Assembly: GCF_002105465.1 (NCBI RefSeq)
Contig: NZ_NCSQ01000026.1
Location: 1 to 48,828, forward strand
DNA: 48,828 bases
DNA from: Aquidulcibacter paucihalophilus
GTDB taxonomy: Bacteria; Pseudomonadota; Alphaproteobacteria; Caulobacterales; Aquidulcibacteraceae
Direction of reading: 5' to 3'
Shown here: in pieces, positions 40,025 to 48,828 of the stretch
Layout of the letters: each line of letters opens with the position of its first letter
How positions within the stretch are numbered: position 1 is the stretch's first letter
Position numbers and translations under genes: made by a program
The notes under the pieces: model-generated
Told to the model about the DNA's origin: nothing
Database searches by the model: none
The model's input: the letters and a program-made list of their open reading frames with translations, nothing else

Positions 40025-42412
40025 TCAGCGCAGCCGTGCCCCTAATTTCGCAGCGGCTGCAATAATCTTTGTGCTGACGGCTTCGATCTCTGCGTCGGTC
40101 AGGGTGCGGTCACGGGGCTGAAGACTGACTTGGAGCGCGAGCGAAGCCTCCCCTTCAGCGACACCTTGGCCCTGATAGCGGTCAAACAGACTCACATCTG
40201 AAATCAAGGCCTTATCAACCTGGGCCACGGCACGCATCAAATCCCCTGCGGGCAGTTCAGCCTTGGCGACAAAGGCAAAGTCGCGCGTCAGGGGCATGAA
40301 TGCGGAAGCATCCAGCTTGGATTTGGTCTTGCCAGCCTTCACTTTGGCGGGTGGTAAGGCGTCCAAGAACAGCTCAAACCCATAGACTGGGCCATCAACG
40401 CCCAATTCCTTGAGGACCCGGGGGTGTAGCTCCCCAAACTCTGCCAAAATCGTCTTCGGGCCCAGCTTAAACGTGCCCGAGCGGCCGGGATGCCACCACG
40501 CCCGCGCGCCTTGAACCGTTTGCATCCCGCCAGTCGATGCGCCCATGGCATCTAACATGGCCAAGACATCGGCCTTTACCGTGAAGACATCGGGCTTCTC
40601 GGTCCCACTCCAGTGACGAATGGCGCCGCGCGTAACGCCCGCAATAACCATCTCCTGATCTTTCGGTCCATCGCCGCGATAGACCGGACCGGCCTCAAAC
40701 AAGGCGAGGTCGCCAAAGCCGCGATCGGCATTGCGTTGGGCCGCCAGCAGCAGATGAATCAAGGCGCTGGGTCGCATGCAATCGAGGTCTGAGGCAATGG
40801 GGTTGGCCAGAACCAAAGCCCCGCCGCCCTGGGCAGCGCCAAATAACTCACATGTCGCGCGGCTGGCAAAGCTCCAAGTCACCGCTTCCATCCAGCCGCG
40901 GGCAGCGAGGCTGCGACGGCCTAAACGGACCCGGTTTTGCGCCGCGGTTAGTAGGGGCTCTTTCCTGCCTTTGCGCTCTGGCAATGTGGCCGTCGGCAAA
41001 CGATCAAAGCCAGCGATGCGCGCAATGTCTTCGACCAGATCAGCAGGGCCTGCCACATCCCGCCGCCATGTGGGGACGCCAACTTTACGGGTTCCCGCCC
41101 CGGTCACTTCCGGTGAGAAGCCCAAAGCAGTCAGGATGGTGTCAATTTCGCCATCGCTTAGGTCTAGGCCCGTCAAGCGATGCACTTCCTTGGTGGCAAA
41201 GGGCACGGCTTCTGGGGCCGCAGGAACTTCCCCGGCAATAATGACGTCTGAGGCAGTGCCGCCGCACAGCTCGAGGATCATTGCGGTGGCAAGCTCTAGC
41301 CCATCCACCATGAAACCTGAATCAACACCCCGCTCAAAGCGGTATTTGGCGTCGGATTGCAGGCCTAAAGCGCGCGCGGTTTGAGCGATCGTCAAAGGCG
41401 CGAACAAGGCACTCTCGACAAAGACATCAACGGTCTCTTCAGAGCAACCCGACGACACGCCACCCATAATGCCGCCCAAGCCCAGAGGTCCGGCTTCATC
41501 GCCAATGACGCACATGGCAGAGGTCAACTCATACGTCTTGCCATCGAGGGCGACAAAGCTTTCGCCTGCCTCACCCATACGCGCCACAATGCCGCCGGTC
41601 AGTTTGGCCGCATCATAGACATGCAGAGGCCGAGCGCGGTCATAGGAAATGAAATTGGTGATATCAACCAGCGCATTGATCGGGCGCAGGCCAATGGCGC
41701 GCAACCGATCCGCCAGCCACGCAGGGCTTGGCCCGTTTTTCACGCCCTTAATCAAGCGGCCCGCGAAAGCGGGGCATGCCTCAGGCGCGTCGATGGTCAC
41801 GGTCACCGGACAGGGGAAGCTGCCAGCTACTGGTTTAACTGAATGATCTTTCAGTGTGCCGAGACCGGCTGCAGCCAATTCACGCGCGATACCCACCACG
41901 CCTAGCCAATCGGGGCGGTTTGGCGTCACTTCAAAGTCGATCACCGCGTCAGCAAGGCCTAAAGCGGCAGCGGCGGGCGTACCAACGGCCAGAGCGTCAT
42001 CAAGTTCAAGGATGCCATCGCTCTCTTCGGCGGTTTCCAGCTCAGCCGCCGAACACAACATGCCGTTGGAGACCACGCCCCGCACGGCGCGCGGCTCCAA
42101 CGTAATGCCGCTACCGGGGATATAAGTACCCAAAGGCGCATAAACCGTCGTCAGGCCCGGCCGGGCATTGGGTGCGCCGCAGACGATTTCCTTCATGCCT
42201 TCAAAAGTTTCCACTTGGCACACTTGCAAGCGGTCGGCATTGGGATGACGCGCGGTCGAGATGATTTTCGCGACTGAAAAAGCTTTCAGTTTGTCGGCTG
42301 GATCTTCCCAATGCTCCACCTCTAGGCCCGCCATTGTCATGGCGTCCAACACAGCAGACAAAGGGGCGTCGGTGGCCAAATGATCCTGCAGCCAAGACAA
42401 GGTGAATTTCAT
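40025..42412 (-). CDS. pheT: Phenylalanine--tRNA ligase beta subunit
   Basis: A 795-aa PheT. Landmarks are the N-terminal [12 protein letters not shown], the tRNA-binding (EMAP-like) domain about 38-150 ([24 protein letters not shown]), the B3/B4 editing domain with [25 protein letters not shown]5, and the C-terminal FDX anticodon-binding domain ([27 protein letters not shown]...[17 protein letters not shown]). It works with PheS, which is not adjacent; polA lies 30 bp upstream on the same strand. Usually pheS precedes pheT, so the split is unusual. Confidence 0.97.
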   Translation of the reverse strand: MKFTLSWLQDHLATDAPLSAVLDAMTMAGLEVEHWEDPADKLKAFSVAKIISTARHPNADRLQVCQVETFEGMKEIVCGAPNARPGLTTVYAPLGTYIPGSGITLEPRAVRGVVSNGMLCSAAELETAEESDGILELDDALAVGTPAAAALGLADAVIDFEVTPNRPDWLGVVGIARELAAAGLGTLKDHSVKPVAGSFPCPVTVTIDAPEACPAFAGRLIKGVKNGPSPAWLADRLRAIGLRPINALVDITNFISYDRARPLHVYDAAKLTGGIVARMGEAGESFVALDGKTYELTSAMCVIGDEAGPLGLGGIMGGVSSGCSEETVDVFVESALFAPLTIAQTARALGLQSDAKYRFERGVDSGFMVDGLELATAMILELCGGTASDVIIAGEVPAAPEAVPFATKEVHRLTGLDLSDGEIDTILTALGFSPEVTGAGTRKVGVPTWRRDVAGPADLVEDIARIAGFDRLPTATLPERKGRKEPLLTAAQNRVRLGRRSLAARGWMEAVTWSFASRATCELFGAAQGGGALVLANPIASDLDCMRPSALIHLLLAAQRNADRGFGDLALFEAGPVYRGDGPKDQEMVIAGVTRGAIRHWSGTEKPDVFTVKADVLAMLDAMGASTGGMQTVQGARAWWHPGRSGTFKLGPKTILAEFGELHPRVLKELGVDGPVYGFELFLDALPPAKVKAGKTKSKLDASAFMPLTRDFAFVAKAELPAGDLMRAVAQVDKALISDVSLFDRYQGQGVAEGEASLALQVSLQPRDRTLTDAEIEAVSTKIIAAAAKLGARLR

Positions 42413-42442
42413 CGGTACAAATCCCTGCGGGAGCTAATCGGT

Positions 42443-45352
42443 TTAGTGGGCCTCAGCCCAATTCAAGGCGGCGCGTGCCTCTACCACCAAAGGCACAGAC
42501 AAGGCCACTGCCGGTAGGGCAGCCTTCTCCATCACCTCTGCAACCAGAGCACATGTCGCATCCGCTTGGCTTGAAGGCGCTTCAAACACAAGCTCGTCAT
42601 GCACTTGCAGCAACATTCGGGCCTGCAAACCCGCTTCTTTCAGGGCTTTTGGCAGGCGGATCATGGCGCGTTTGATGATATCGGCGGCAGCTCCTTGAAG
42701 AGGGGCATTGATTGCTTGGCGTTCGGCAAAGGCCTGTTCAGCTTGGCTTTTGGCATGGATACCCGGCACCCAGCACCGGCGACCAAAAATGGTTTCAACA
42801 TAGGTTTTTTCCCGCGCCATCGCCTTCATCTGGTCCATATAGGCCTGAATGCCGGGGAAGCGCTGCTTATAGGTCGCGATATAATCGCGTGCCTCGCCTT
42901 GCGGGATCGACAATTGCCGCGCGAGGCCAAAGGCCGAGATGCCATAGATAATACCGAAATTGATCGCTTTTGCTTTGCGGCGGATCATCGGGTCCATCCC
43001 CTCCAACGGCACGCCAAACATTTCTGAGGCCGTCATGGCGTGGATGTCATAGCCCTCAATAAAGGCTTTCTTCAGCTGGGGAATGTCGCCAACATGGGCA
43101 AGGAGGCGTAACTCAATCTGGCTATAATCGGCAGAGATCAGAACGTGGTCGGGCTCTGCGACAAAGGCGCGACGGATGCGGCGGCCCTCTTCGGTCCGAA
43201 TGGGGATATTCTGCAAATTGGGATCAGTTGAGGACAGCCGCCCCGTCGCCGCCCCAACCATATTGTAGGAAGTATGGACCCGGCCTGTGGTGGCATCGAT
43301 CGCATCTTTCAGATTGTCGGTATACGTACTTTTAAGCTTGGCCAACGTCCGCCAGTCCACCAAAGTACGCGGTAGTTCATGGCCTTGGGCCGCCAGATCT
43401 TCCAGCGCATCAGCACCGGTGGCCCATTGCCCCGTCGCCGTCTTTTTGCCGCCGGGCAAAGCCATTTTGCCAAACAAAATATCGCCCAATTGCTTGGGGC
43501 TGCCCAAATTGAACACCTCGCCGGCTTGCTCATGGGCTTGGGCTTCAAGGCTAATCATGCGCTGGGCAAAATCGAGCGAAAGACGCGAGAGCTCGGCCAC
43601 ATCCACTTTCACGCCGGCCTGCTCCATCCCTGCAATGACAGGTACCAAGGGGCGCTCCAGCGTTTCATAGACAGTGGCTGAACGCTCCTGCACCAAACGC
43701 GGTTTCAAAATGTGCCACAGGCGCAAGGTCACGTCCGCATCTTCGGCAGCATAGGCGGTGGCGCGCTCAAGGGGCACTTGGTCAAAGCTGATCTGAGACT
43801 TGCCTGTGCCGCACACATCTTTGAAGGCGATGGGCTGGTGCGCCAACAAGCGGAGTGACAAATCATCCATGCCATGGCTATTGCGGCCGGCATCGAGGGC
43901 AAAGCTCATCAACATGGTGTCGTCAATCGGGCTGATGGCAATGCCATGCTGGGCCATGACCGAGACATCATATTTCAAATTCTGGCCGATCTTCAGGATG
44001 GCATCATCTTCCAAAATAGGCTTCAAGCGGGCCAAGACATCGGCCAGTTCCAACTGGCCAGGCAGTTTCGCGACCGTATCTTGCCCACCACCAAACAGGT
44101 CACCCGTCACGCCCAAATCGCCCGCGCCGCGATGACCGACCGGGATATAGCAAGCAATGCCTGGCTCAACCGCCAGCGAAAGACCGACCAAACCGCCACT
44201 GACGCTGTTGAGGGACGCGGTCTCAGTATCAAAGGCGACATAGCCTTGGCTGTGAATACGGGCGATCCAATCGTCAAGGCGGGCAAGGCTCGAAATGGTT
44301 TCATAGCCCCTGGTGTCGATCGGCGTAAACACCGCCGGTGGGATCAACACCTGCCCGGCGGGCGCACCATCCGTACTCGGATTTGTTGTCGGCACAGAAG
44401 CGAGCGAAGCAACAGGCACTGTATCGCGGTGCTCAGCCTTATCGGCAACATAGCCATCCCGGCGCAGCCCGGCTTCCACCCGGCCCGTTAAGGTCCGCAA
44501 TTCCATCTTGCGCAAAAAGTCGAGCAAAATGCTTGGATCTGGCTCGCGCACGCCAAAATGTTCCAGATGTTCCAACACCGGCACGTCATCCATCAAGGTG
44601 ACAAGGCGCTTCGAGATTTCAATCTGTTCGCGGAATTGGATCAAGGTCTCCCGGCGCTTGGGCTGTTTGATCTCATGGGCTCGGTCCAGAAGCGTTTCCA
44701 GATTGCCATAAATGCCCAATAATTCTGCGGCGGTCTTCACGCCAATCCCGGGCGCACCGGGCACATTGTCGGTACTGTCCCCAGCCAAGGATTGCACATC
44801 AATCACTTGTTCGGGCGCAACACCGAATTTCTCCAGAACCGCCTCAGGTCCCATGGGGCGATCCTTCATCGGATCATAGAGGAAAATTTTGTCAGTAATC
44901 AGCTGCATCAAATCCTTATCCGACGACAGAATACGGACTTTGGCACCCTTGTCTGCGGCCTGCTTGGCATAGGTTGCGATCAAATCATCGGCCTCATAGC
45001 CGGGCAATTCAATCGAGGGCAGACCAAAGGCGCGGGTGGCTTCCCGGATCATTGGAAATTGTGGCACCAAATCTTCGGGCGCAGGCGGCCGGTTAGCTTT
45101 GTAAGCGGGATAGATATCGTTGCGAAAGGTCGGTCCAGACGCATCAAAGATCACCGCCAAATGGGTTGGCTGGTCGCCATCCTTTTCGTCGGCCAAGAGC
45201 TTGAAGATCATGTTGCAAAAGCCCGACACCGCGCCAATCGGCGCACCATCGCTTTTGCGCGTCAAAGGCGGCAGGCCATGGAAAGCGCGAAAAATGTAAC
45301 CAGAGCCGTCAACAAGGGTGACGCGGGAATCGGGGCCTACAGGATGTGTCAT
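42443..45352 (-). CDS. polA: DNA polymerase I
   Basis: A 969-aa polymerase with three domains. The 5'-3' nuclease (about 1-300) has LVDGSGYIFRAFHGLPPLTR, LSSDKDLMQLI and GDSTDNVPGAPGIGVKTA. The 3'-5' exonuclease (about 350-550) keeps its acidic residues: FDTETAS, QNLKYDVSVM and YAAEDADVTLRLW, so proofreading should be intact. The polymerase has DYSQIELRLLAH, RRKAKAINFGIIYGISAFGLA and QVHDELVFEAP. A variable Thr/Pro/Ala linker sits near 300-345. It fills gaps in repair and Okazaki processing. Confidence 0.97.
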   Translation of the reverse strand: MTHPVGPDSRVTLVDGSGYIFRAFHGLPPLTRKSDGAPIGAVSGFCNMIFKLLADEKDGDQPTHLAVIFDASGPTFRNDIYPAYKANRPPAPEDLVPQFPMIREATRAFGLPSIELPGYEADDLIATYAKQAADKGAKVRILSSDKDLMQLITDKIFLYDPMKDRPMGPEAVLEKFGVAPEQVIDVQSLAGDSTDNVPGAPGIGVKTAAELLGIYGNLETLLDRAHEIKQPKRRETLIQFREQIEISKRLVTLMDDVPVLEHLEHFGVREPDPSILLDFLRKMELRTLTGRVEAGLRRDGYVADKAEHRDTVPVASLASVPTTNPSTDGAPAGQVLIPPAVFTPIDTRGYETISSLARLDDWIARIHSQGYVAFDTETASLNSVSGGLVGLSLAVEPGIACYIPVGHRGAGDLGVTGDLFGGGQDTVAKLPGQLELADVLARLKPILEDDAILKIGQNLKYDVSVMAQHGIAISPIDDTMLMSFALDAGRNSHGMDDLSLRLLAHQPIAFKDVCGTGKSQISFDQVPLERATAYAAEDADVTLRLWHILKPRLVQERSATVYETLERPLVPVIAGMEQAGVKVDVAELSRLSLDFAQRMISLEAQAHEQAGEVFNLGSPKQLGDILFGKMALPGGKKTATGQWATGADALEDLAAQGHELPRTLVDWRTLAKLKSTYTDNLKDAIDATTGRVHTSYNMVGAATGRLSSTDPNLQNIPIRTEEGRRIRRAFVAEPDHVLISADYSQIELRLLAHVGDIPQLKKAFIEGYDIHAMTASEMFGVPLEGMDPMIRRKAKAINFGIIYGISAFGLARQLSIPQGEARDYIATYKQRFPGIQAYMDQMKAMAREKTYVETIFGRRCWVPGIHAKSQAEQAFAERQAINAPLQGAAADIIKRAMIRLPKALKEAGLQARMLLQVHDELVFEAPSSQADATCALVAEVMEKAALPAVALSVPLVVEARAALNWAEAH

Positions 45353-45416
45353 CCTCTGATCTTAGGCCAGCGGCTTGCCACTTCCAATCCCAAACTCTCC
45401 GATCCACACATTTGTC

Positions 45417-46964
45417 TCAGGGCCGCATCGCCGTACGGACTGGCCCCGCTTGCAAGACCCGACGGGCAAGTCCTGCCCATTCGCACAGAAGCGGGCGGGT
45501 ATCGCGCGGGTCGATGATTTCTTCGGCATAGAAGCTTTCTGCGGTTCGAAATGGGCTGCGCAAGCCTTCCATCCAGGCCTTGATCTCGGCTAAGCGAGCG
45601 GCGGGGTCTGGATGGGCCTCCAGCTCGCGCCGGAAAGCGGCCTCGACCCCGCCATCCATCGGCAAGCTGCCCCAGTCACCCGATGGCCAGCAGAAGCGGG
45701 CCTTGGCGCGGGACGGGTTGAACATGGCAGAACCCGCAAGCCCATAGGCCTTACGCATCACCACCGCGCAGAAGGGCACGCGCGCTTGATAAATCGCGCT
45801 CATCGCCCGAACGCCCGCGCGGGTTACGCCTGCCTGCTCATGCTTGCGACCGACTGCAAAACCCGGGCAATCGACGAAATGGACGATGGGAAGATGGAAG
45901 GTGTTAGCAAGATCGACAAAGCGCTCAATCTTGCGGGCGGCATCTGCCGTCCACGCCCCATCCAGCACATAGGGGTCGCCCGCCATAATGGCGACGGGCC
46001 AGCCATCAATCCGGGCAAGGCCTGTGATGATGGACCGCCCCCACGCTTTGCCCATCTCGAAGAAAGTACCGGCATCGACACACGCCTCAACAATTTTGCG
46101 GCTCTTATAGGGCGTCACGCGGTCGCGCGGCACGATCGAAAGAAGAAATTCCTCTTTGCGATCGGTTGGGTCCAGACTGGGCGCGCGGGCCGGTAAATCA
46201 TCAACCGAGCCCGGCAAATAAGACAGGAAGCGCCGCGCACAGGCCATGGCCTCGGCTTCACTATCGACGGCTTCATCCACCACGCCATTGCGGGCCTGTA
46301 TCTCCCAACCGCCTAAGCCCTCCTTGTCAATGTCCTCGCCAATGGCCCGCGCGACGGGTGGGCCTGCCACAAAGACCTGGCTGAGGCCTTTGACCATCAC
46401 CGAATAATGGCTCGCCGCCACCCGGCCTGCGCCCAGTCCCGCGCACGGGCCTAAGGCCAGAGACACAACTGGAATCTGGCCCATGTTGGCGACCACAACT
46501 TCCCAGCCTGGTGTCTCTGGGATGTAGGTGCGAGGGTCCTTTTCCAGCATTTTGACGCTGCCGCCGCCGCCCGTGCCATCCACCATGCGGATCAGCGGCA
46601 TGCGATATTCACCCGCGAACTTTTCAGCCTGTACCATCTTTTGCCAGATGGCCGCATCTGCCGCCCCGCCACGGACGGTGAAGTCATCGGCGATCACCCC
46701 AACCGGGCGGCCATCAATCCGTCCACGGCCGGTCACCATATTGGACGGCAAATAGCTTTTGAGCGAGCCGTCTGGATGATACTCCGCAACGCCTGCAATC
46801 TTGCCGATCTCGTGGAAACTGCTGGGGTCTAAAAGGGCATCTACCCGGGCTCGGGCGGTCGACTTTCCTTGCGCCAATTGGCGCGCAACGCGCTCTTCGC
46901 CGCCCATTTGTTCGGCCAGTGCCTCGCGGGCACGCAAGTCTTCGATCTCAGGTTTCCAGCTCAT
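45417..46964 (-). CDS. Acyl-CoA carboxylase carboxyltransferase (beta) subunit
   Basis: A 515-aa carboxyltransferase of the propionyl/methylcrotonyl/acetyl-CoA carboxylase family, from ATG 46964 (MSWKPEIEDLRAREALA). The N-terminal crotonase half has GKSTARARVDALLDPSSFHEIG and oxyanion glycines in DGTGGGGSVKMLE and CAGLGAGRVAASHYSVM; the C-terminal half has FVDCPGFAVGRKHEQAGVTRAGVRAMSAIYQARVPFCAVVMRKAYGLAGSAM. It needs a biotin carboxylase/BCCP chain, not found here. It could carboxylate propionyl-CoA from the CoA-ester cluster, but that is speculative. 46 bp separate its start from the phosphatase stop. Confidence 0.9.
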   Translation of the reverse strand: MSWKPEIEDLRAREALAEQMGGEERVARQLAQGKSTARARVDALLDPSSFHEIGKIAGVAEYHPDGSLKSYLPSNMVTGRGRIDGRPVGVIADDFTVRGGAADAAIWQKMVQAEKFAGEYRMPLIRMVDGTGGGGSVKMLEKDPRTYIPETPGWEVVVANMGQIPVVSLALGPCAGLGAGRVAASHYSVMVKGLSQVFVAGPPVARAIGEDIDKEGLGGWEIQARNGVVDEAVDSEAEAMACARRFLSYLPGSVDDLPARAPSLDPTDRKEEFLLSIVPRDRVTPYKSRKIVEACVDAGTFFEMGKAWGRSIITGLARIDGWPVAIMAGDPYVLDGAWTADAARKIERFVDLANTFHLPIVHFVDCPGFAVGRKHEQAGVTRAGVRAMSAIYQARVPFCAVVMRKAYGLAGSAMFNPSRAKARFCWPSGDWGSLPMDGGVEAAFRRELEAHPDPAARLAEIKAWMEGLRSPFRTAESFYAEEIIDPRDTRPLLCEWAGLARRVLQAGPVRTAMRP

Positions 46965-47010
46965 AGCCAGACTGTAACCACACTTTTCACGCGTGCAATC
47001 AACCAACCCA

Positions 47011-47808
47011 TCAGCTTGTCAGCAAATAATCCGCCAAGGCCCGCTTCTTGGCGGCATCCACCCCTAAACGCTCGAGATATCCATCCAACCCGCCCTCGCG
47101 CCGCGCCATCTCGGCCCAGGCTTCGGCTAAAAAGTCCTGATGGACGCCGACCATCGGCATAAGGGCCTCTGGGTCGATTTGCTTTTCAAACTGCTCGCCC
47201 ATCATCTTGGCATAATTCGCCAATAGATTGGGGTCATGGGCGACATGATTGGTCAACAGATAATCGTGCTCAATCCGCTCCAGATCGACCCCCAAGGCAT
47301 AGAGGATCAAGCCGCACAAAATGCCCGTTCGGTCTTTGCCGGCAGCACAATGAATAACAATCGGGCCTTTCCCTTCCGCCAAACGGTCGAAGGTCTCGCC
47401 AAACAGGCTGAGATGTTGGGGCTCCCATGGGATACGGCGATAGGAGGACAGCATATGGTCGTGGGTGGCCTGTTGCGTCAAATCGGTGTCGCGGATGAAT
47501 TGCAGATGCGGCGGCAAGGTCAGCCCATCCCCATCGCCCAGATTGGAAGCGAGAATCTCAACTGGAAGCCCATCTAACTGGCTCGGCTGTTGTTGGCGCT
47601 CATGGCCACGGCGCAAGTCAACCACAACTTTGATCCCGGTCTCGCGAAACCTTTCCCGGCCGGCATCGGTTACTTGCGCATAATTGGCAGAGCGGAAGAG
47701 CTTTCCTGCTTGCACTGTCTGGCCGGATTGGGTTGGATAGAGTCCAAAGTCGCGAAAATTGCGAACGCCTTCGACAAAAATGAATGGGGGCGGCAGAGGT
47801 GAGGTCAT
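47011..47808 (-). CDS. Tyrosine-protein phosphatase (PTP, HCX5R)
   Basis: A 265-aa phosphatase of the bacterial tyrosine/dual-specificity type (MptpB-like). The signature is H153-C154-A-A-G-K-D-R160-T-G, with a Lys before the Arg as in lipid-phosphatase-like members. The N-terminus VEGVRNFRDFG...LFRSANYAQVTDAG is characteristic. ATG 47808 is used; a TTG one codon earlier is also open. Substrate may be phosphotyrosine or phosphoinositide. It is divergent from the hydrolase gene with only 9 bp between the two starts. Confidence 0.88.
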   Translation of the reverse strand: MTSPLPPPFIFVEGVRNFRDFGLYPTQSGQTVQAGKLFRSANYAQVTDAGRERFRETGIKVVVDLRRGHERQQQPSQLDGLPVEILASNLGDGDGLTLPPHLQFIRDTDLTQQATHDHMLSSYRRIPWEPQHLSLFGETFDRLAEGKGPIVIHCAAGKDRTGILCGLILYALGVDLERIEHDYLLTNHVAHDPNLLANYAKMMGEQFEKQIDPEALMPMVGVHQDFLAEAWAEMARREGGLDGYLERLGVDAAKKRALADYLLTS

Positions 47809-47817
47809 CAAACGGAC

Positions 47818-48579
47818 ATGGACTACAGAACCGCGCGCTTCAAGACGTTTGACGGCTTAAATCTGGCTTGGACTGAGACGGGTTCACCCAATGGTCGACC
47901 CACACTGGTTTTGCACGGCTTCCTAGCCAGTGCGCATTTGAACTGGATAGAGCCGGGCCTCGCCGCAGCGATGGCGACAACGGGGCGCCGCATCCTTCTG
48001 CCGGACTTACGTGGCCACGGCCAATCTGATGCGCCAACAGACGAGGCCGCCTATCCCAAGGACGCGCTTCCCAAAGATCAAGAAGTGCTCTTGGCCCAAT
48101 TGGGGATCACAGATTTTGATCTCGTCGGCTATTCCTTGGGGGCACGCACGGCGGTGCGCCTCCTCGCACGCGGCTATACTCGTCCAGAAAAGGTCTTTCT
48201 CGGCGGCATGGGAGAGGCAGGCATCACCACCGTCGGTACACGGAAGGATTATTTTGAGGATGGTATCCGTAATGGGGCCAATGCCCAAGATCCGCGTGCT
48301 GGCACCTTTATTCAAAACATCCTCAAGCAACGCGGCATGAGTCCGCAGGCAGCCTTGGGTGTCCTTTCGACGCAAGTATCCACATCGCCAGAGGAATTGG
48401 CCAAGATCAAAACCCCGGTGCTTGTGGTCAATGGCGATCAAGATCGCGACAATGGCGACCCAGTCGCGTTGGCAGCGGCACTCGGCAATGGCAGTTACAA
48501 ATTGGTACCGGGCAATCACTTAAGCGCCGTCGCCGAACCCGCCTTCCGCGATGCCCTCGTGGCTTTTCTGCGCACGTAA
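47818..48579 (+). CDS. Alpha/beta hydrolase
   Basis: A 253-aa alpha/beta-fold hydrolase. The oxyanion motif is VLHGFLASAHLNW, the nucleophile is S106 in GYSLGA, the acid is in VNGDQDRDNG and the His in PGNHLSAV, all in the usual order. No signal peptide, so it is cytoplasmic. The substrate (ester, lactone or thioester) is not apparent. Its ATG is 9 bp from the divergent phosphatase start, and only a poor ribosome site (acgg) precedes it. Confidence 0.9.
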   Translation: MDYRTARFKTFDGLNLAWTETGSPNGRPTLVLHGFLASAHLNWIEPGLAAAMATTGRRILLPDLRGHGQSDAPTDEAAYPKDALPKDQEVLLAQLGITDFDLVGYSLGARTAVRLLARGYTRPEKVFLGGMGEAGITTVGTRKDYFEDGIRNGANAQDPRAGTFIQNILKQRGMSPQAALGVLSTQVSTSPEELAKIKTPVLVVNGDQDRDNGDPVALAAALGNGSYKLVPGNHLSAVAEPAFRDALVAFLRT

Positions 48580-48828
48580 ACGGCGCCGCCAAAGCAGGAA
48601 TTGGTGCGGCTACGTGCCGTAGGGCCTCCCCTTTCCACTACGCTTCGGTGGGGGTGACATCGCGCTTTTTGAAGGAGTCTCATCTGGACGCGTTTTGGTG
48701 ATCCCTATGGTCCACCAACAATTGAGTTTGGCCTTTGGGGCAGGCACAGCCTGCACCAAAGCCTTCCAGATAAAGACCCTTTTCACGCTGTCATCAAGTC
48801 AGTTGTGGAATTGAGATTTGTATTGGTT
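48580..48828. other. Right-end intergenic stretch with a possible 5' gene fragment
   Basis: No full gene is seen. A + frame is open from 48673 to the window end (52 codons, containing IWTRFGDPYGPPTIEFGLWG). A strong gaaggag (48671-48677) lies 4 bases before an in-frame ATC, where an ATG would be expected. It may be a gene with a non-standard or mutated start, or chance; it needs sequence beyond the window. Confidence 0.25.

Noticed and set aside
43874..44491. 205-codon open frame on + opposite polA
   Set aside because: Antisense to conserved polymerase I sequence, no family.
1..48828. tRNA, rRNA, riboswitch and CRISPR signals
   Set aside because: No T-arm-like ggttcga pattern in a tRNA context, no rRNA stretch, no regularly spaced repeats and no riboswitch core recognised.

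Overview
The window reads as a chromosomal segment of an alphaproteobacterium, most likely of the Caulobacterales/Maricaulales type. Grounds: a CC0125/CC1285-type lipoprotein, three-gene pntA1-pntA2-pntB transhydrogenase, two full CtrA-type boxes (TTAA-N7-TTAAC), alphaproteobacterial polA, pheT and rimO, and weak Shine-Dalgarno use with many TGATG/ATGA overlaps. The assignment is inference; no rRNA or other marker gene is present. I see no tRNA, rRNA or CRISPR array.

Region 1 (1-5.9 kb) looks like acquired DNA. It opens with about 670 bases without a convincing gene, holding an IS3-type OrfA relic and a perfect 22-bp palindrome. Then come a eukaryote-like serine/threonine dehydratase, an ArsR-family regulator and a PLP decarboxylase on +, converging with a TonB-dependent receptor on -. 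The module is bracketed by a 91-bp gapless imperfect direct repeat (63 of 91 identical by hand count) and carries two operators of the same form, attag-N8-ctaat.

Region 2 (5.9-10.8 kb) has an orphan sugar-type solute-binding lipoprotein, a bestrophin-like DUF4239 membrane protein and an SGLT-type Na+ symporter.

Region 3 (10.8-15.9 kb) holds class Ia ribonucleotide reductase, nrdB and nrdA, on the same strand but separated by a GNAT gene and an uncharacterised membrane-anchored protein. Both subunits lack a visible ATP-cone, and both upstream regions carry an NrdR-type box and a CtrA box.

Region 4 (15.9-31 kb) mixes housekeeping and accessory genes: class C beta-lactamase-like hydrolase, YbjQ, uridine kinase, a GT-C membrane protein, pntA1-A2-B, a Rieske oxygenase, an ECF sigma module whose preceding genes share a repeated leader, rimO, a CC0125-type lipoprotein, a cupin, an exported SOD, slyX and a DUF2332 protein.

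Region 5 (31-39.3 kb, all -) is a CoA-ester cluster: CitE-like lyase, MaoC hydratase, small membrane protein, acyl-CoA dehydrogenase, GNAT, then a VapBC toxin-antitoxin, GFA enzyme, lipocalin and two family III CoA-transferases with an unknown membrane protein between them. The enzyme set fits activation, dehydrogenation, hydration and cleavage of a branched C5-type acyl-CoA.

Region 6 (39.4-48.8 kb) has an exported VOC protein, pheT (without pheS), polA, an acyl-CoA carboxylase carboxyltransferase, a tyrosine phosphatase and an alpha/beta hydrolase.
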